In this document: positions 1 through 6,023 of the stretch, in pieces
Position numbering within the stretch: position 1 is the stretch's first letter
How the letters are laid out: the number at the start of each line of letters is the position of its first letter
DNA from: Anaerolineales bacterium
GTDB lineage: Bacteria; Chloroflexota; Anaerolineae; Anaerolineales; Villigracilaceae
NCBI GenBank assembly: GCA_016789485.1
Contig: JAEURE010000097.1
Coordinates: forward strand, 1 to 8,530
Length of the DNA: 8,530 bases
Direction of reading: 5' to 3'
The notes under the pieces: model-generated
What the model saw: the letters and a program-made list of their open reading frames with translations, nothing else
Database searches by the model: none
What the model was told of the DNA's origin: nothing
Program-made: the position numbers and the translations under genes

Positions 1-528
1 CTCGATATTTTTTTCTTCAATTTCCGGCAGCAGGTGGACGCGCGCCTTTAAATAGGGTTCTTCTTCAACGAATTCCCCCAATCGGAAGCGCTGCATCCCT
101 TGCACAAGCAAACGGACTGTTCCATCTGGAGCGCGCAGCAAACGATGGACAGTCGCTATCGTGCCAATTTGGTGCAACTCATTTGGACCAGGCGCTTCCT
201 TTTCAGGGTCCAGCGCGGCAACGAGGCCTACCAATTTATCGCCACCAACGACATCATCCACCAGTTTGATGGAGCGCGGCTGCCCCACTGTCAATGGGAC
301 GGCGGTGTTGGGATAGACGACCACGCCGCGCAAAGGCAGGATGGGAAGTACATCGGGAAATTTCTGTCCTTCGTCTTTGCCATCCTCTTTCAGGTCGGAA
401 GTAGCGTCATCCTTTTTTGGGAATCGCGAAAAAACCGACGTCATAAATGTGTTCATCAAGTCCTCGTCGGTTTCGCCGATTTTTTGAAAAAATTCGTGTA
501 TGCCAGATTGCCATCTTTGTGCAGGCAT
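1..528 (-). CDS. lon: Lon protease (endopeptidase La), N-terminal part, cut by the window edge
   Basis: ATP-dependent cytosolic serine protease that degrades misfolded and regulatory proteins. Only the first 176 codons are present; the AAA+ and Ser-Lys protease domains lie beyond base 1. The LON substrate-binding domain starts near residue 60 with the typical LPILPLRGVVVYPNTAVPL stretch (61-79) and continues through RLLVQGMQRFRL-like sequence to the edge. Residues 1-59 form an extension rich in charged residues; many Lon proteins begin only 5-30 residues before this motif. The ATG at 526-528 lies 4 bases after the hsp20 stop, with an AAGG inside the end of hsp20 as a possible weak ribosome site, so translation may be coupled. 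In-frame ATG codons at residues 25 and 29 are alternative starts. The family call is firm; the exact start is less so. Confidence 0.93.
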   Translation of the reverse strand, partial: MPAQRWQSGIHEFFQKIGETDEDLMNTFMTSVFSRFPKKDDATSDLKEDGKDEGQKFPDVLPILPLRGVVVYPNTAVPLTVGQPRSIKLVDDVVGGDKLVGLVAALDPEKEAPGPNELHQIGTIATVHRLLRAPDGTVRLLVQGMQRFRLGEFVEEEPYLKARVHLLPEIEEKNIE

Positions 529-532
529 GTTT

Positions 533-931
533 TTATTCAACCTTGATCTGATTTGGTTTTGCTTTTGGGAGAGTGATCGTCAGAAAGCCGTCTTTGTATT
601 CCGCCTGCGCATTTTCAGTCTGAACGGGTCCGGCCAGGCTCACGGCTGTTGCAAATTTTCCGAAACGTATTTCCATTTGATGATAAGCCCGTCTTTCGGG
701 AAGGTCGGAGCGTGAGCCGACGATTAGCAGTGTGTCATTTTCAAGTGTGACTTCAAAGTCCTCTTCGCGCATCCCCGCTATCTCCATGCGGACAATGAAA
801 GACTTTTCTGTTTCGTAGGCATCTGTAGGAGGACTCCAGACATTTGAACGCACCTGCCAGTTCACGGCCTGCAGGATTTCGCGGCGAAAGTCCATCAGCG
901 CCTCATTTGATTTGCGAATAATGGTTGGCAT
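533..931 (-). CDS. Hsp20/alpha-crystallin family small heat-shock protein
   Basis: ATP-independent holdase chaperone of the cytoplasm, which forms oligomers that hold unfolding proteins for refolding or proteolysis. It has 132 residues, a usual size for bacterial members. The alpha-crystallin domain spans about 32-125: TDAYETEKSFIVRMEIAGM near 36-54 and the hallmark DGFLTITLPKA at 114-124, matching the G-x-L-x-I/V-x-L-P consensus. The C-terminal I129-K-V131 fits the I-x-I/V oligomerisation motif, almost at the very end. The N-terminal arm is short (about 30 residues). The start is supported by AAGGAG (939-944) 7 bases upstream. It sits 36 bases after tRNA-Arg and 4 bases before lon, consistent with a stress operon in which client holding and degradation are co-produced. 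No CIRCE-like inverted repeat is visible upstream. Confidence 0.95.
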   Translation of the reverse strand: MPTIIRKSNEALMDFRREILQAVNWQVRSNVWSPPTDAYETEKSFIVRMEIAGMREEDFEVTLENDTLLIVGSRSDLPERRAYHQMEIRFGKFATAVSLAGPVQTENAQAEYKDGFLTITLPKAKPNQIKVE

Positions 932-967
932 GGTCTTTCTCCTTCTGATCCGCTCATATGCATGTAG

Positions 968-1040
968 CGCCCCCGCCGGGATTCGAACCCAGAACCTCCT
1001 GCTTAGAAGGCAGTTGCTCTGTCCATTGAGCTACGGGGGC
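968..1040 (-). tRNA. tRNA-Arg(UCU)
   Basis: A complete cloverleaf can be folded by eye. The acceptor GCCCCCG pairs fully with CGGGGGC, the D stem is GCTC/GAGC, and the anticodon loop is CTTCTAA with anticodon TCT, so it decodes AGA (and AGG by wobble). The variable region is AGGTT, and the T arm CTGGG-TTCGAAT-CCCGG carries the usual TTCGAAT loop. The discriminator base is G, and CCA is not encoded. The outermost anticodon-stem pair is an A27-G43 mismatch. The length is 73 including the discriminator. It lies between the stop of the 148-residue gene (12 bases away) and hsp20 (36 bases away), on the same strand as both. Confidence 0.97.
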
Positions 1041-1049
1041 AATAACACC

Positions 1050-1055
1050 ATTTTA
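1050..1055 (-). promoter_or_regulatory. Possible -10 box for tRNA-Arg (and hsp20-lon)
   Basis: TAAAAT on the minus strand begins with the TAA stop codon of the upstream 148-residue gene and would start transcription near 1043, about 3 bases before the mature tRNA. The hexamer 17 bases upstream (CCGTCT) is a poor -35, so this is a tentative site. Confidence 0.3.
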
Positions 1056-1499
1056 CTCGCTCGCCGCAGACGAGACGGGTTCCGGTGCCTGGTAAGGTCT
1101 TAATCCGCGATACACACGCGGGCCCGCAATGGTTTTCAAGATAGTATCAGCCGGCCTGCCCAATCTTTTACCCAGGTCTTCGGCAGACATGGGAATATTT
1201 CCATTCACCAAAAATGTTCGGAAGATGGCTTCAACCATGGCGGTTCGTTCGCTCGAAAATTCAGGGAGCATTGCACAGTGACTCATCAAAGCGTGCTGCA
1301 CACCATCGACCGGTTTCACTTCCGCGGTTTGAGGATCGATCCAGTCGATCATCTCTCCTTCTTCAACACTTGCAAAGGCATCCTGATGCTCTTGGCATAA
1401 TAAAGAACGCAGAAAAACATGCCAATCTCTTTCACTTTTCTTCCACCATTCGAAATCAATGTGAAAAGGAGTTTTTATACTTGGTTTTAGCAGGCTCAT
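1053..1499 (-). CDS. Conserved hypothetical protein with a C-terminal helix-turn-helix-like segment
   Basis: The function is not recognised. The 148 residues show no signal peptide or membrane segment, so it is probably cytoplasmic. The N-terminal half is rich in Trp and acidic residues (FEWWKKSERDWHVFL near 15-29, then MIDWIDPQTAEVKPVDG near 50-66). The C-terminal half contains SAEDLGKRLGRPADTILKTI (about 105-124), which reads like the two helices of a winged helix or other HTH, followed by a basic GPRVYRGLRPY stretch that could be a wing. The tail is a low-complexity Pro/Ser/Ala segment. The ATG overlaps the TGA of the 523-residue gene (ATGA), and GGAGG at 1504-1508 stands 4 bases upstream, so the two proteins are almost certainly co-translated. 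Nucleic-acid binding is an inference from the HTH-like segment only. Confidence 0.85.
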   Translation of the reverse strand: MSLLKPSIKTPFHIDFEWWKKSERDWHVFLRSLLCQEHQDAFASVEEGEMIDWIDPQTAEVKPVDGVQHALMSHCAMLPEFSSERTAMVEAIFRTFLVNGNIPMSAEDLGKRLGRPADTILKTIAGPRVYRGLRPYQAPEPVSSAASE

Positions 1500-3067
1500 T
1501 CAACCTCCATATCGAGGCGGAAGTGCAAATCGCCCACATGCTTAAAGACTGGGTTGGTTGCCAACAGAGCAAACAATGGAGCAGGCGGCACGCGGCGGAC
1601 AAGATTGACTGCCGCATACAATTCCTGCGCATGTACATGCCCTTGTGGATTTGACTTCGTCAATTCACGCATGACAAGCAGCACCAAATCTTCAAACGAA
1701 CGTTTCTTCTCCCAAACGGGGTCCAGGGTTTTGAAATCAGGCACATGGATAACCATGCGGTCGTTGAATTCAGCAGTAATGGGTTGTTTCAACATGGCAA
1801 AAATAAATCCGCCGTCGGTACCGACCATGACAGTACGCACCCAATCCTTCGAGGAGCGCTGACTTTTCACTTCTACGATCACTTCGCCGGGCTGTTCGCC
1901 CTTGCGCAATTGAACAAGAGAGCCTGGAATTAATGAATGCGCTTTGTACCATTCGCGCAAACCGAAGACGTACCCATGCTTGAGCACAACCCAGGCAGGG
2001 ATGCGTTGTTTCGTCTTGCCGTCCACGAGAGTGAAGCGTACGCGCTGGGTTTCGTAAGCAGTTGGGAACAACTTGCGCGCGCGGGGTGACATCGGCAATG
2101 TCCCTGCGCGAAGGTGCGGATAAATCAGTGAAATTGTGATCGAGGAAATTTCCTCGCGAGGATCAAGATCTTCGGACGGTGTCAATTCATCATCCAGCTG
2201 CGATTCGAGGTTTTTCATCGCAGGGGTTAATTGACTGCGGTCATGTTCGATCTCAATGTAACGCAGCGGTGGTGGGACTTCACGCACAAAATCAGGTTCA
2301 AGGCGGCGCAAGCACCAAAGAACCTGTCCTGCTGGACCGACCTCATCAAAGCGGTCGTCATCCTGCAAGGCGTAATTCAAAGAGAACTCTGCCAACTTGG
2401 GATTTACACCCGTGGGCAGTTCAATTTCTTTTATCAAAGCGTCCGCTTGCAATGGTTCCCCGCCAGACATGTCCAAAACCGCTTCAGCTAGATTTAACTG
2501 ACCCTGATTGATGTCGATCAACAGCGCACGCGGGAACCAGCGCCCCGCGATCTTTACCAAGCCTTCATCCGCATTGAATGCAGATTCTAATTTCTTTTCA
2601 ATCGTCTCCCCATGTTCGCGCAAAATCAACGCGGAACTTACTTCGTCACTTTCAGGTGTAACGACCGGTGCGTCATTCAACAAATGAGTTTCGAGACGAG
2701 CCGCAAACATTCGCTCTGAACTGTCTTCCATTTCAACGGTCAGCACATCAAATTCACTAACGGATGGATTCATCCCTACACGTACAGCTGTAACTTTTCC
2801 GCGTTTCCACTCCAACGCAGGGAAAACAAGCTCGTCGCCAACCGCATACGTTTCCTTCGGCAAAAAGGTTTTACCGGCAGCTTTGCGGCTGCTCTCTGCA
2901 GCTTTCCGCTCCGCGCGAATACGCGCCTCGACAAATTCAGAAGCAAGATCGCCCGTTGTTAAAGGCGTCTCACGCTCAAAGAGAAAGGTATGAAGATTTT
3001 CAACGTCTTGCGGGGTGACTTGAACCGATGACCAATATTCGTTGGGAAGTTTGAATGCGCCTGCCAT
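1496..3067 (-). CDS. Conserved hypothetical protein, 523 residues, possible nucleic-acid-binding modules
   Basis: The function is not recognised. It is soluble, with no signal peptide or membrane helices. Several blocks can be made out. Residues 17-60 form a charged helical segment (TPQDVENLHTFLFERETPL onward). Residues about 70-130 look like a small beta barrel (YAVGDELVFPALEWKRGKV, ending ERMFAARLETHLLN), reminiscent of KOW/SH3-type folds. Residues about 200-260 resemble a winged helix (ending FDEVGPAGQVLWCLRRLEP). Residues about 345-410 form a beta-rich block (RFTLVDGKTKQRIPAWVVL, then YVFGLREWYKAHSLIPGSLV) that recalls B3-like or other DNA-binding barrels. These fold guesses are inference by eye. 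The start has AAGG 6 bases upstream and a TATAAT box further up. It is the first gene of a coupled pair with the 148-residue protein, suggesting that they act together. Confidence 0.87.
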   Translation of the reverse strand: MAGAFKLPNEYWSSVQVTPQDVENLHTFLFERETPLTTGDLASEFVEARIRAERKAAESSRKAAGKTFLPKETYAVGDELVFPALEWKRGKVTAVRVGMNPSVSEFDVLTVEMEDSSERMFAARLETHLLNDAPVVTPESDEVSSALILREHGETIEKKLESAFNADEGLVKIAGRWFPRALLIDINQGQLNLAEAVLDMSGGEPLQADALIKEIELPTGVNPKLAEFSLNYALQDDDRFDEVGPAGQVLWCLRRLEPDFVREVPPPLRYIEIEHDRSQLTPAMKNLESQLDDELTPSEDLDPREEISSITISLIYPHLRAGTLPMSPRARKLFPTAYETQRVRFTLVDGKTKQRIPAWVVLKHGYVFGLREWYKAHSLIPGSLVQLRKGEQPGEVIVEVKSQRSSKDWVRTVMVGTDGGFIFAMLKQPITAEFNDRMVIHVPDFKTLDPVWEKKRSFEDLVLLVMRELTKSNPQGHVHAQELYAAVNLVRRVPPAPLFALLATNPVFKHVGDLHFRLDMEVE

Positions 3068-3110
3068 ACTCAGCCTTGAAATGAATTTACGCCTACCATG
3101 AGGCGACGTG

Positions 3111-3116
3111 ATTATA
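3111..3116 (-). promoter_or_regulatory. Candidate -10 box upstream of the 523-residue gene
   Basis: A perfect TATAAT on the minus strand would place transcription start near 3104, about 36 bases before the ATG at 3067. The hexamer at the usual 17-base spacing (TAGGAA) does not resemble TTGACA, so either the promoter needs an activator or the match is chance. The remainder of the 195-base divergent gap (3068-3262) shows no gene and no convincing -35/-10 pair for the plus-strand cytochrome. Confidence 0.4.
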
Positions 3117-3268
3117 CCTTACCTTGTTCAGACTTCCTATACTTTGCGAAAAAAAGCACAGGATTAACCATTGAAGAAGAATTCACACATTTTCTTCATC
3201 ATCTTCTCAAGTTAATCGTGTAAATTTTACGGCTTCAACGCGTCTGTATAAAAACAAAAAGGATGAAA

Positions 3269-3748
3269 ATGAAAAAACAAATTTTGATCATCGCAGTTTT
3301 GACCTTCGCAATTACACTTTCGGCTTGCGGTGGACAAGCGCCTCAGACCGCGACGGCGCCTGCCGTGCCAACCGAAACAGTTTCCCAGCCGACAGAAGCA
3401 CCGGCAGCAACAGAAACAGTCGTCCCTGCGACAGAAGCGGCAACAAACACTGACGTTCAACCGCCTGCCGGGGTCAGCTTCGTGAATGACATCAAGCCCA
3501 TTTTTGATGCGCGCTGCATCAAATGCCATGGTGTCGAACAAACCAAGGAAGGTTTGGATTTGCAAACTTATGAAAATATCTTTGCAGGTTCGCGTAACGG
3601 CCCGGTCATCGAGCCCGGCAACGCCGCAGACAGCTTGCTCGTCCAATTGATCGTGGACGGTGAAATGCCGAACCGCGGAGCCCCCGTCACTCCCGAGGAA
3701 CTCCAGTTGATCATTGATTGGGTCAATCAGGGTGCGCTGAATAACTAA
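3269..3748 (+). CDS. Lipid-anchored monohaem cytochrome c (PSCyt1-like)
   Basis: An extracytoplasmic electron-transfer protein tethered to the membrane. From the ATG at 3269 it has 159 residues. It opens with a lipoprotein signal peptide MKKQILIIAVLTFAITLSAC with lipobox L-S-A-C20, then a Thr/Pro/Ala/Glu-rich linker (about 21-68). A single cytochrome domain follows: NDIKPIFDARCIKCHG with C83-x2-C86-H87 as haem site, EGLDLQTYENIFAG, GPVIEPGNAADSLLVQLI, and M133 in DGEMPNRG as the likely distal ligand, ending ELQLIIDWVNQGA. This order matches the planctomycete-cytochrome (PSCyt1) pattern. The upstream ATG at 3263 is also in frame but touches the AAAGG ribosome site; the ATG at 3269 has 6-base spacing and is preferred. 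No partner oxidase or dehydrogenase is adjacent, so the redox partner is unknown. Confidence 0.92.
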   Translation: MKKQILIIAVLTFAITLSACGGQAPQTATAPAVPTETVSQPTEAPAATETVVPATEAATNTDVQPPAGVSFVNDIKPIFDARCIKCHGVEQTKEGLDLQTYENIFAGSRNGPVIEPGNAADSLLVQLIVDGEMPNRGAPVTPEELQLIIDWVNQGALNN

Positions 3749-3760
3749 GACCTTGTTTTT

Positions 3761-3796
3761 CGAAAAAGCGACTTCGCCTGCGAGGTCGCTTTTTCG
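3761..3796 (+). terminator. Strong intrinsic terminator after the cytochrome gene
   Basis: A 16-bp stem (CGAAAAAGCGACTTCG, loop CCTG, CGAGGTCGCTTTTTCG) has one G-U pair and no mismatch. An A-tract on the left arm and a T-tract on the right arm flank the GC-rich core. It starts 12 bases after the cytochrome stop. Because both arms carry the A/T tracts it could also act on minus-strand transcripts. Confidence 0.88.
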
Positions 3797-3808
3797 ATTA
3801 AGTACATT

Positions 3809-3814
3809 TATAAT
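3809..3814 (+). promoter_or_regulatory. Candidate -10 box at the GH25 gene start
   Basis: A perfect TATAAT lies just after the terminator and overlaps the first possible ATG (3813) of the GH25 gene. If used, transcription would begin near 3821 and translation would have to begin at the ATG at 3834. No good -35 stands 16-18 bases upstream, since that region is terminator stem. Confidence 0.3.
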
Positions 3815-4586
3815 GGCGGCTACCCCAAACATAATGGACAAATCACACCAGCCCGCCCCCATCATCCAACCGCCAAAGGAATTTTTCCTAACGTCATTCA
3901 AACTGCCTGATATCAGTTTCTGGCAGGATGACCCGACCACGCCGCAGGAAATCAACTTTGAAAAAATGGCGCAAATGACCCGCGGGGTTATCATCCGTGC
4001 AGGCCAGAATCTCTGGGAGGATATAAAATTCAAAACCTCATGGCTGCACGCAAAACAAGCGGGACTGCTGCGCGGCTCCTATTGGTTTTATGACAGCCGC
4101 GCCAACCCAAAACGCCAGGCGGAAAAATGGGTGCAAGTGCTCGGCAACGACACCGGTGAAATGGAATTATGGTGCGACTTTGAAGACCGCTACGGCGGAG
4201 CCTACACTGGCTGGCGTCATTGGTTTGATTTTATGGAGCGCCTGAAGGTCCTGCTTCCCGATAAAAAACTTGGCGTATACACGGGCTATTATTACTGGCA
4301 GGAACTTGCCGCCGGCGTGACATATTTTTCCCAATACCCGTTATGGATTGCGGCCTACAATACAGATGCGCCGCGCGTACCTCCAATTTGGGAAGATTGG
4401 ACTTACTGGCAATTTACAGACAACGGCGATGGAACCCTGTTCGGTGTGGAAAGCAAGAACATTGACTTGAACTACTTCAAAGGCACCGAAGCGGATTTTT
4501 TGGCACGTTATCCAACTACGCAAGTACAAGCTAACCTCATTGCAAAATTCGGCAATACATTGGTGGAATACAGGAGATTCTCATGA
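3813..4586 (+). CDS. GH25-family lysozyme (N-acetylmuramidase-like)
   Basis: Predicted to cleave the beta-1,4 bond between N-acetylmuramic acid and N-acetylglucosamine in peptidoglycan. It has 257 residues from the ATG at 3813. The GH25 barrel spans about 30-235: PDISFWQ (33-38) with the first-strand Asp33, GVIIRAGQ (58-65), LLRGSYWFYDS (85-95), LWCDFED (119-125) supplying the D-x-E catalytic pair D122/E124, LGVYTGYYYW, then YPLWIAAY and a late WTYWQFTD strand. No signal peptide is seen with any start, which fits a phage-type endolysin or an unusual export route. Start choice is uncertain: the frame is open from a TTG at 3753, but that lies before the terminator hairpin, so ATG 3813 or ATG 3834 is more likely; neither has a clear ribosome site. 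The last codon and stop overlap the next gene (ATGA). Confidence 0.9.
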   Translation: MAATPNIMDKSHQPAPIIQPPKEFFLTSFKLPDISFWQDDPTTPQEINFEKMAQMTRGVIIRAGQNLWEDIKFKTSWLHAKQAGLLRGSYWFYDSRANPKRQAEKWVQVLGNDTGEMELWCDFEDRYGGAYTGWRHWFDFMERLKVLLPDKKLGVYTGYYYWQELAAGVTYFSQYPLWIAAYNTDAPRVPPIWEDWTYWQFTDNGDGTLFGVESKNIDLNYFKGTEADFLARYPTTQVQANLIAKFGNTLVEYRRFS

Positions 4587-4957
4587 CCCAATACAGCATG
4601 ACCCCCATCAGCAGCGGAACAAGAATGCGCAGTGACCACAACACCTTTTCAAGCGTGGTCGCCTCCTACTCCCGCGGACAACTGATCGTCGGCGACGAAA
4701 TTTGGGAAGCTCCTGCAGATGGCAGCGAAGTAAAAAAAGGCGACAAATGGCTCAAAGTCACATCCGTGGATGGAGTCAACGTGGCGGAGCGCGGTTGGAT
4801 GGCTTACATTCATAAGGGCGTACCGATCTGCGATAATTTCAAAGTTATCGAAGATCCCAATCCAAACCCAACTCCCGTCTTCCCGGAATCCTTCACACTG
4901 ACAGACCCTAGCGGCGCAAAAGCCGAGTACAAGTTTGTGAGGATTATCGAGGGGTGA
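4583..4957 (+). CDS. Small SH3b-like protein coupled to the GH25 gene
   Basis: A 124-residue protein without signal peptide or membrane helix. Residues about 8-90 read as a bacterial SH3 domain: SSGTRMRSDHNTFSSVVASY (10-29) matches the usual start of the fold (a 'lrvRsgpst' type pattern), followed by GDKWLKV (53-59) and GWMAYIHKG (71-79). Such domains commonly bind the peptide part of peptidoglycan. A Pro-rich hinge DPNPNPTPVFPE (91-102) leads to a 22-residue beta-like tail (FTLTDPSGAKAEYKFVRII). The start is secure: AGGAG at 4572-4576 lies 6 bases before the ATG, which overlaps the GH25 stop. The context implies that it works with the muramidase, perhaps as a separately encoded wall-targeting subunit; this is inference. 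Confidence 0.85.
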   Translation: MTQYSMTPISSGTRMRSDHNTFSSVVASYSRGQLIVGDEIWEAPADGSEVKKGDKWLKVTSVDGVNVAERGWMAYIHKGVPICDNFKVIEDPNPNPTPVFPESFTLTDPSGAKAEYKFVRIIEG

Positions 4958-5033
4958 AGAATTTGTTCTACAAATTTCATGCAGCCCTGGTTGGTTTAAG
5001 TTAAAATCGAAAAAATCTTAGAGGAGAAATATT

Positions 5034-5237
5034 ATGAGACAAAGGAATTGGCGGTTTGTTTTTACTGGATTTTTGTTCCTTGCCCTTGCCGTTGGATTTT
5101 TCTTTATCATGTTGACTGTTGCGCCAAGCTCAACCGATCCTGAAGCAATGATGCAAATCGTTGGAAATGCTTCTGGAGTACTCGGCGGTGTCAGCGTGAT
5201 CTTGATCATTCTCGGGCTGATCGGTAAAAAATCGTAG
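5034..5237 (+). CDS. Small two-helix membrane protein, holin-like in shape
   Basis: This 67-residue protein has two predicted membrane helices, about residues 8-30 (FVFTGFLFLALAVGFFFIML core) and 44-63 (SGVLGGVSVILIILGLIG). They are joined by a short acidic loop (SSTDPEAMMQ), with a basic N-terminus (RQRNWR) and a basic C-terminus (GKKS). By the positive-inside rule both ends would face the cytoplasm. Size and topology resemble class II holins, but many small bacterial membrane proteins look alike, so no function is assigned. GAGGAG at 5021-5026 stands 7 bases before the ATG, strong support for a real gene. It lies 76 bases after the SH3b-like gene with no U-rich terminator between, so it may be co-transcribed with it. 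An intrinsic terminator follows. Confidence 0.8.
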   Translation: MRQRNWRFVFTGFLFLALAVGFFFIMLTVAPSSTDPEAMMQIVGNASGVLGGVSVILIILGLIGKKS

Positions 5238-5283
5238 CACCGCTGCGCTCCGTTCTCTTCTTTAAGAAAGAGATTACTTCTCG

Positions 5284-5313
5284 ACAACTTATCCAAATGG
5301 ATAGGTTGTTTTT
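5284..5313 (+). terminator. Intrinsic terminator after the two-helix membrane protein gene
   Basis: The 11-bp stem ACAACTTATCC / GGATAGGTTGT has one G-U pair and a 4-base AAAT loop, followed directly by TTTTT. It separates the GH25/SH3b/membrane-protein group from the methyltransferase gene. Confidence 0.8.
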
Positions 5314-5354
5314 GAACTTCTCCTGCCCAATAACGCTGGTAAAAGGAAAATCTT

Positions 5355-5972
5355 ATGAGTAAATTCGGCTCCGACCCTCTTTCTTTTTTTAATTTCATTT
5401 ATCGGGAAATTCCACCCTGGGATGTTGGCGGTCCTCAACCCGCAATGTCCGCGCTTCTCGCAGAGTACCCGCCTGAAAATCCCATTTTGGATGTTGGCTG
5501 CGGCTCTGGTGATCTTGCCATTCATCTGGCAAAACTTGGACATCAGGTTGTCGGGATAGACTTCGTAGACACGGCGATTGCTCATGCACAAGAGAAAATC
5601 AGCTCACTTCCACCTGAGACGGCACGGCTATTAAATTTCCAAGTGGCGGATGCATTGCAGCCATCGCTTCTCCAAATGAAATTTGGTTCAGTCGTTGACT
5701 CTGGATTTTTGCATGTGCTGGATGAAGATCAATCCAGCCGCTTCATTCGTGACCTTGCTCTGGCTCTGCGCCCCGGCGGACGTTACTACCTGCTTGCATT
5801 TGCAACCGAATTTCCCATACCCAACACGCCGCGAAAAGTGACAGAAGAGGAATTGAAAGCTCGCTTCACACCCAAGAACGGCTGGTCCATCAAGGATATC
5901 CGCTCGGCAGAATTCCTCAGCCGCGTAGCTCCCCCAGTGGCTGCTATTGGCGCATGCGTCGAACGTATGTAA
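5355..5972 (+). CDS. Class I SAM-dependent methyltransferase (small-molecule type)
   Basis: Transfers a methyl group from S-adenosylmethionine; the acceptor cannot be read from the sequence. It has 205 residues and a Rossmann-type fold throughout. Motif I is ILDVGCGSG (44-52), with the acidic strand-2 residue D69 in GIDFVDTAI. The loop residue D99 falls in VADA, motif II is VDSGFLHVL near 114-122, and ALRPGGRYYLLAF lies near 137-149. The N-terminal PPWDVGGPQPAM (20-31) is typical of the thiopurine-methyltransferase-like group that includes Rv0560c-type enzymes acting on small heterocycles or quinones, so detoxification is a reasonable but unproven guess. No SET, tRNA or DNA-recognition domain is present. 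AAGG (5343-5346) with 8-base spacing supports the start. It follows a terminator and appears monocistronic. Confidence 0.92.
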   Translation: MSKFGSDPLSFFNFIYREIPPWDVGGPQPAMSALLAEYPPENPILDVGCGSGDLAIHLAKLGHQVVGIDFVDTAIAHAQEKISSLPPETARLLNFQVADALQPSLLQMKFGSVVDSGFLHVLDEDQSSRFIRDLALALRPGGRYYLLAFATEFPIPNTPRKVTEEELKARFTPKNGWSIKDIRSAEFLSRVAPPVAAIGACVERM

Positions 5973-6023
5973 AGCCCGAGGTTATTTTTCCATCCGTCAT
6001 ATCAAAAAATTACAAACTACACC

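Noticed and set aside
100..546. A 148-codon plus-strand frame opposite lon
   Set aside because: The minus strand encodes an unmistakable Lon N-terminal domain here, and the plus-strand product shows no family features.
912..1103. A 63-codon plus-strand frame over the tRNA
   Set aside because: It simply translates the reverse complement of tRNA-Arg.
3753..3812. A TTG-initiated extension of the GH25 gene by 20 codons
   Set aside because: It would translate the terminator hairpin of the upstream gene, and it adds no signal peptide or conserved sequence.
3227..4033. A 268-codon open frame on the minus strand across the cytochrome and GH25 genes
   Set aside because: It is antisense to two well-supported genes, has Cys/Arg-rich low-complexity sequence from reading codons backwards, and runs through the terminator hairpin.
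4959..4977. A hairpin (GAATTTG / CAAATTT, 5-base loop) after the SH3b-like gene as a terminator
   Set aside because: The stem is short and AT-rich with no following T-run, so it should not stop transcription; read-through to the 67-residue gene is likely.
5254..5273. A hairpin (TCTCTT / AAGAGA) just before the terminator at 5284
   Set aside because: It is weak, with a bulged inner stem and no T-run; the following hairpin is the functional terminator.
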